Positions 5,325 through 6,836 of a DNA stretch of 6,836 bases are shown here, one piece after another; position 1 is the stretch's first letter; every line of letters begins with the position of its first letter. The position numbers and the translations under genes were made by a program. The notes under the pieces are model-generated. The model did not search any database and was not told the origin of the DNA. It was given only the letters and a program-made list of their open reading frames with translations. The stretch is from DHVE2 group archaeon (lineage in GTDB: Archaea > Thermoplasmatota > Thermoplasmata > Thermoplasmatales > Aciduliprofundaceae), in assembly GCA_026986135.1 (NCBI GenBank), contig JALSPD010000103.1, positions 1-6,836 on the forward strand, read 5' to 3'.

Positions 5325-6443
5325 ATGGGCAAGGATTACTACAAAATACTGGGCGTTTCGCGCGATGCAACCAAAGATGAGATCAAGAGAGCTTACAGAA
5401 GACTTGCAAAGAAGTACCATCCCGACCTCAATCCGGAAAACCGCAAGGAGGCCGAAGAAAAATTCAAGGAGATCAGCGAAGCATACGAGGTACTAATGGA
5501 CGATAGAAAACGTGCAATATACGATAAGTACGGGGAAGAGGGGCTTAAGGGACGAGTTTTCAGCGAAGAAGGATTCACATGGAACGACTTCACCCATTTC
5601 TCAGATGTGTGGGATATATTCGGCGGTTTTGGAGATTTTTTTAAGGACTTTTTTGGATTCTCATCTCAAAAAAGCACCAGGGGAAGAGATATATCCACCC
5701 AGGTGAGAATTGATCTCAGAGATGTGATTACAGGCACAGACAGAGAGATAAAGGTGCGCACCTACGATACCTGTCCAGTATGCAAGGGCACCGGAGCGGC
5801 ACCAGGCAGCGAGATTAAAACATGCCCAACATGCGGAGGAACGGGACAGAGAAGGGTGGTAAAACAGCAGGGTTTCTTCCAGTTCGTATCCGTAACCCCC
5901 TGTCCAACCTGCCATGGCAGCGGGAAGATCATTGAGAAAAAGTGTCCTGAGTGCAAGGGAACAGGGAGGGTTCTGCGTGAAAAGGATCTTGTAATCCACA
6001 TACCTCCAGGCATTGACGACGGCGACATCCTTCGTATAAAAGGCAAAGGCGAGATTCCTTCAGGAGGAGGCATCCCTGGAGATCTATATGTATATGTGTA
6101 CATCAACATGCCTGAGGGCATCCTCAGAGATGGTCAGAATGTAATAAAGAGAATAAAAATACCCTATCCCACGGCGGTTCTTGGAGGTGAAATTGAGGTG
6201 GAAACCCTTGACGGCAGAGAGAAGATAAAAGTAGCTCCAGGCACGGAGAGTGGAAGCAGAATCACCCTGCGTGGAAAAGGCCTGCCTCCATTCGGAGGCG
6301 GAAGACGTGGAGATATGATACTCCATATTGAAATAGATGTGCCCAAAAAACTCAGTAAAAGGGCGAAGAATCTGCTGAGAGAATACGCCAAAGAGATTGG
6401 AATTGATCCAAAAAGGGGCTGGTTTTCGGGAAGACAGCAGTGA
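5325..6443 (+). CDS. dnaJ: DnaJ, Hsp40 co-chaperone (type I)
   Basis: 372 residues, complete, with all type I domains. It captures unfolded proteins and triggers ATP hydrolysis by DnaK. The J domain (1-70) contains YHPDLN with HPD at 32-34 between helices II and III. The G/F linker (about 75-115) is rich in Phe and Asp, including DIFGGFGDFF (97-106), and poor in Gly for this family. The cysteine-rich domain has four intact CxxCxGxG repeats: CPVCKGTG (150), CPTCGGTG (167), CPTCHGSG (193) and CPECKGTG (207), which bind two zinc ions. The beta-sandwich C-terminal domains I and II (about 218-340) include IHIPPGIDDGD and LRGKGLPPFGGGRRGD (315-330), and a dimerisation helix ends the protein. ATG is the only sensible start, directly followed by the conserved KDYYKILGV. 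It follows dnaK by 54 bases with its own TATA-like element, so it may be transcribed both with the operon and alone. Confidence 0.97.
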   Translation: MGKDYYKILGVSRDATKDEIKRAYRRLAKKYHPDLNPENRKEAEEKFKEISEAYEVLMDDRKRAIYDKYGEEGLKGRVFSEEGFTWNDFTHFSDVWDIFGGFGDFFKDFFGFSSQKSTRGRDISTQVRIDLRDVITGTDREIKVRTYDTCPVCKGTGAAPGSEIKTCPTCGGTGQRRVVKQQGFFQFVSVTPCPTCHGSGKIIEKKCPECKGTGRVLREKDLVIHIPPGIDDGDILRIKGKGEIPSGGGIPGDLYVYVYINMPEGILRDGQNVIKRIKIPYPTAVLGGEIEVETLDGREKIKVAPGTESGSRITLRGKGLPPFGGGRRGDMILHIEIDVPKKLSKRAKNLLREYAKEIGIDPKRGWFSGRQQ

Positions 6444-6484
6444 TGATAGTGCGTATCTAATATTTTCAATGGGTACAGGCAAAA

Positions 6485-6494
6485 ATTAATAAAA
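6485..6494 (+). promoter_or_regulatory. Putative TATA box for ATP synthase subunit D
   Basis: ATTAATAAAA lies in the 71-base gap after dnaJ, about 25-26 bases before the ATG at 6515. That fits a leaderless transcript independent of the chaperone genes. Confidence 0.5.
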
Positions 6495-6514
6495 GTCAAA
6501 CCCATAACGCGATG

Positions 6515-6836
6515 ATGGCCGAGATAATAGAGGGTGTAAAACCAACAAGAATGCAACTGCTTGAAATAAGAAAGAAGAGGAAACTGGCTGAGAATGGACA
6601 TAAGTTACTCAGTGAGAAAAGAGATGCTCTGATAACCGAATTCTTCAAGATAATTGATGTTCGCAATTCCCTTCGTGATAAAGTAGAGAGGGAACTGAAG
6701 GAAGCTTTCATGGATCTAATAGAGGCGGAGATGATAATGGGTAGAGCCAATGTGCTTGATGTGGCAAGACAGATGGAGAGCTTTGGAAATGTTGAAACCA
6801 CCACCATGAACATCATGGGCGTTCTCACACCCCAGA
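6515..6836 (+). CDS. atpD: V/A-type ATP synthase subunit D, N-terminal part
   Basis: 107 residues are visible before the window ends. Subunit D is the central-stalk rotor shaft of the archaeal A1Ao ATP synthase: its two long helices turn inside the A3B3 hexamer and couple membrane ion flow to ATP synthesis. Seen: VKPTRMQLLEIRKKRKLAE (8-26) and GHKLLSEKRDALITEF (28-43), the family's 'PTr..L..lk..l..a..g..LLk.KRd.L' signature; a charged helix through about 72; and VETTTMNIMGVLTP (93-106), matching the 'N.mGv..P' turn between the two helices. Family members are about 200 residues, so roughly half is missing. Two ATGs stand in tandem (6512 and 6515); TATA spacing slightly favours 6515. No other ATPase subunit is visible, and upstream lies dnaJ, so D would begin a separate transcript or lie outside the main atp cluster. 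Confidence 0.92.
   Translation, partial: MAEIIEGVKPTRMQLLEIRKKRKLAENGHKLLSEKRDALITEFFKIIDVRNSLRDKVERELKEAFMDLIEAEMIMGRANVLDVARQMESFGNVETTTMNIMGVLTPQ

Noticed and set aside
5661..6121. Minus-strand open frames opposite the DnaJ zinc-finger region
   Set aside because: They are shadows of a strongly conserved coding sequence; their Cys/Pro/Gly-rich composition mirrors the CxxCxGxG repeats.
1..6836. Mobile elements, CRISPR arrays, tRNA/rRNA genes, toxin-antitoxin or phage-defence genes
   Set aside because: No transposase, terminal inverted repeats, regular direct repeats, cloverleaf sequence or defence domains were seen on either strand; gaps between genes are all about 100 bases or less.

Overview
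The window is archaeal and most likely comes from the Thermoplasmata (Thermoplasma/Aciduliprofundum side of the Euryarchaeota). Four things point there. The last gene is a V/A-type ATP synthase subunit D. Start sites are preceded by TATA boxes about 25-28 bases upstream instead of bacterial -35/-10 elements. AGA/AGG and ATA codons are abundant. The DnaK sequence and the small winged-helix protein resemble, from memory, Thermoplasmata proteins. Base composition looks moderate by eye (not counted), which would fit an Aciduliprofundum-like genome, but genus is a guess.

Layout. (1) 1-1655, plus strand: the C-terminal part of a FAD-dependent amine-oxidase-fold oxidoreductase, joined by an ATGA stop/start overlap to a family 2 glycosyltransferase with a C-terminal membrane region. 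This pair probably works in cell-surface or lipid-linked glycan synthesis. (2) 1707-2102, plus strand: a 131-residue winged-helix protein, probably a DNA-binding regulator, with a TTG start. Its 3' end overlaps by 23 bp the 3' end of the next gene. (3) 2080-2832, minus strand: an unrecognised protein with two membrane helices and a soluble C-terminal domain. Its promoter is back to back with that of grpE. (4) 2927-6443, plus strand: the complete Hsp70 chaperone set grpE-dnaK-dnaJ. GrpE and DnaK overlap and are probably translationally coupled. DnaJ has its own TATA-like element. (5) 6515 to the end: the first 107 residues of ATP synthase subunit D, again with its own promoter.

How the genes work together. 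DnaK binds unfolded polypeptide in an ATP-dependent cycle. DnaJ delivers substrate and stimulates hydrolysis through its HPD motif, and GrpE exchanges ADP for ATP. All three look intact. Many archaea lack this bacterial-type system, so its presence reflects an old transfer known for several archaeal lineages; it is not a new discovery here.

The sequence-level points of most interest are the start-site logic and the promoters. First genes look leaderless (TATA centre about 25-28 bases before the start codon), while dnaK has a textbook Shine-Dalgarno sequence. This moves the starts of grpE, dnaK and the membrane protein inward from the longest open frames. Short inverted elements lie between TATA box and start in both the grpE and dnaJ promoters and could be operators. 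I found no mobile element, CRISPR array, tRNA, rRNA or convincing undescribed system. No gene-free stretch exceeds about 100 bases.
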